From assembly GCA_947176475.1 (NCBI GenBank), contig CAMWQX010000075.1:1-6220 (forward strand): DNA of 6,220 bases, read 5' to 3'. The first letter of the stretch is position 1. Every line of letters begins with the position of its first letter. The stretch comes from an uncultured Bacillota bacterium. GTDB taxonomy: Bacteria > Bacillota_I > Bacilli_A > RF39 > UBA660. Below, in pieces: positions 5,577 to 6,220 of this stretch. Under the pieces are notes generated by a model. The model searched no databases. It was not told where the DNA came from and saw only the letters and a program-made list of their open reading frames with translations. A program made the translations under genes and the position numbers.

Positions 5577-6220
5577 ATGGTCTATAAACTACATAAGAAT
5601 GGATCTTTTAATATTCATACAATAAAAACGGATAGATTTAAAAATATCCGTATGGAAATAATGTTTAGAAATAATATCGATATTGCATCTGTTCATAAGA
5701 GAACAGTTCTTTTTGATATGCTTATGGAAACAAGCGAAAATTATAAAACCAAAAGAGATATATCTTTAAAATTAGAGGAATTATACAATGCTGTATGTTA
5801 TGCAACAAGTATTAGAATGGGTAATGAAGTTCTATCAAGTATTACCTTAGACTTTTTAAATCCTAAATATACTGAAGAAGATTATTTGGCTGATGCATTA
5901 AAACTTCCCTTTGATTTAATCTTTCATCCAGATATAACTGACAATGAATTCAACAGTGAAACTTTAGAAGTAATTAAATCACGCATAATATCCGATATAA
6001 AATGTCTTCATGAAGACCCCCAAAGATCCGCTTTAATAAAGGGACTAAAGGCTTTCGATAAAGAAAGTGTATCTAGCATAAATATATCTGGGTCTGAAGA
6101 AATGATAAATGAGATAACTCCATCAAATCTATATGATACATACCAAGATATTCTAACTCATGATTATATAGATATTTTTATAATAGGTGATTTTAACGAA
6201 AACGAAGTAATATCTAAAAT
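5577..6220 (+). CDS. yfmF: EF-P 5-aminopentanol modification-associated protein YfmF-like, M16 peptidase homologue (partial)
   Basis: Only the first 214 residues lie in the window; the full protein is usually about 420-430. It resembles the YfmF (B. subtilis locus ymfF) branch of M16 zinc peptidases, linked genetically to post-translational modification of elongation factor P. Visible landmarks are the first strand region (21-31), KRTVLFDMLMETSENY (41-56), the conserved DISLKLEELYNA (61-72), and a second sub-domain from about 100 with the HPDI and S-R-I-I-S-D pattern (117-140). By my alignment the active-site HxxEH of true M16 enzymes falls at residues 43-47, which read TVLFD, so all three catalytic residues are missing. 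This is expected for YfmF, whose partner YfmH carries the zinc site and is usually encoded next, here beyond the window. The start is supported by AAAGAGGTG at 5563-5571. It is transcribed divergently from deoD. Confidence 0.8.
   Translation, partial: MVYKLHKNGSFNIHTIKTDRFKNIRMEIMFRNNIDIASVHKRTVLFDMLMETSENYKTKRDISLKLEELYNAVCYATSIRMGNEVLSSITLDFLNPKYTEEDYLADALKLPFDLIFHPDITDNEFNSETLEVIKSRIISDIKCLHEDPQRSALIKGLKAFDKESVSSINISGSEEMINEITPSNLYDTYQDILTHDYIDIFIIGDFNENEVISK

Overview
The window is very AT-rich. Its coding regions read with the standard bacterial code: tryptophan is TGG and no in-frame TGA is seen. Shine-Dalgarno sites are strong. This fits a low-GC Firmicute, probably one of the uncultured or gut Bacilli/Mollicutes-related lineages, but the sequence alone does not settle the taxon. 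The layout is chromosomal: five complete plus-strand genes in four transcription units, then one minus-strand gene and a divergent gene cut off by the window end.

From left to right, 35-862 encodes a small membrane protein of the putative 10TM heavy-metal/manganese exporter family, with an extended -10 right at the window edge. After a 117-base spacer containing small dyads, 980-2474 is a two-gene operon. Its first gene is an XRE-family DNA-binding protein with a four-helix membrane domain. The second, overlapping it by 14 bases, is a membrane-anchored DUF4097-type beta-solenoid protein. The arrangement suggests a membrane-tethered regulator paired with an envelope protein. A hairpin/T-run terminator ends the operon.

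The gene at 2616-3902 has its own promoter. It encodes a transglutaminase-like (papain-fold) protein made of two related halves. The C-terminal half carries a Cys-His-Asp triad. The N-terminal half keeps Cys and Asp but lacks His, so it looks like a degenerate copy. The spacer after it (3903-4059) holds a sequence resembling the end of an IS3-family insertion sequence, then a good promoter for an unrecognised acidic 212-residue protein (4060-4698). A bidirectional terminator separates this gene from the convergent deoD.

The right end is core metabolism: deoD (purine nucleoside phosphorylase, minus strand) and, divergently, the N-terminal half of a YfmF-type M16 peptidase homologue linked to EF-P modification. 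The least ordinary points are the two-half transglutaminase-like protein, the XRE-membrane/DUF4097 operon and the possible IS-end remnant. No CRISPR array, tRNA, rRNA or riboswitch was seen.
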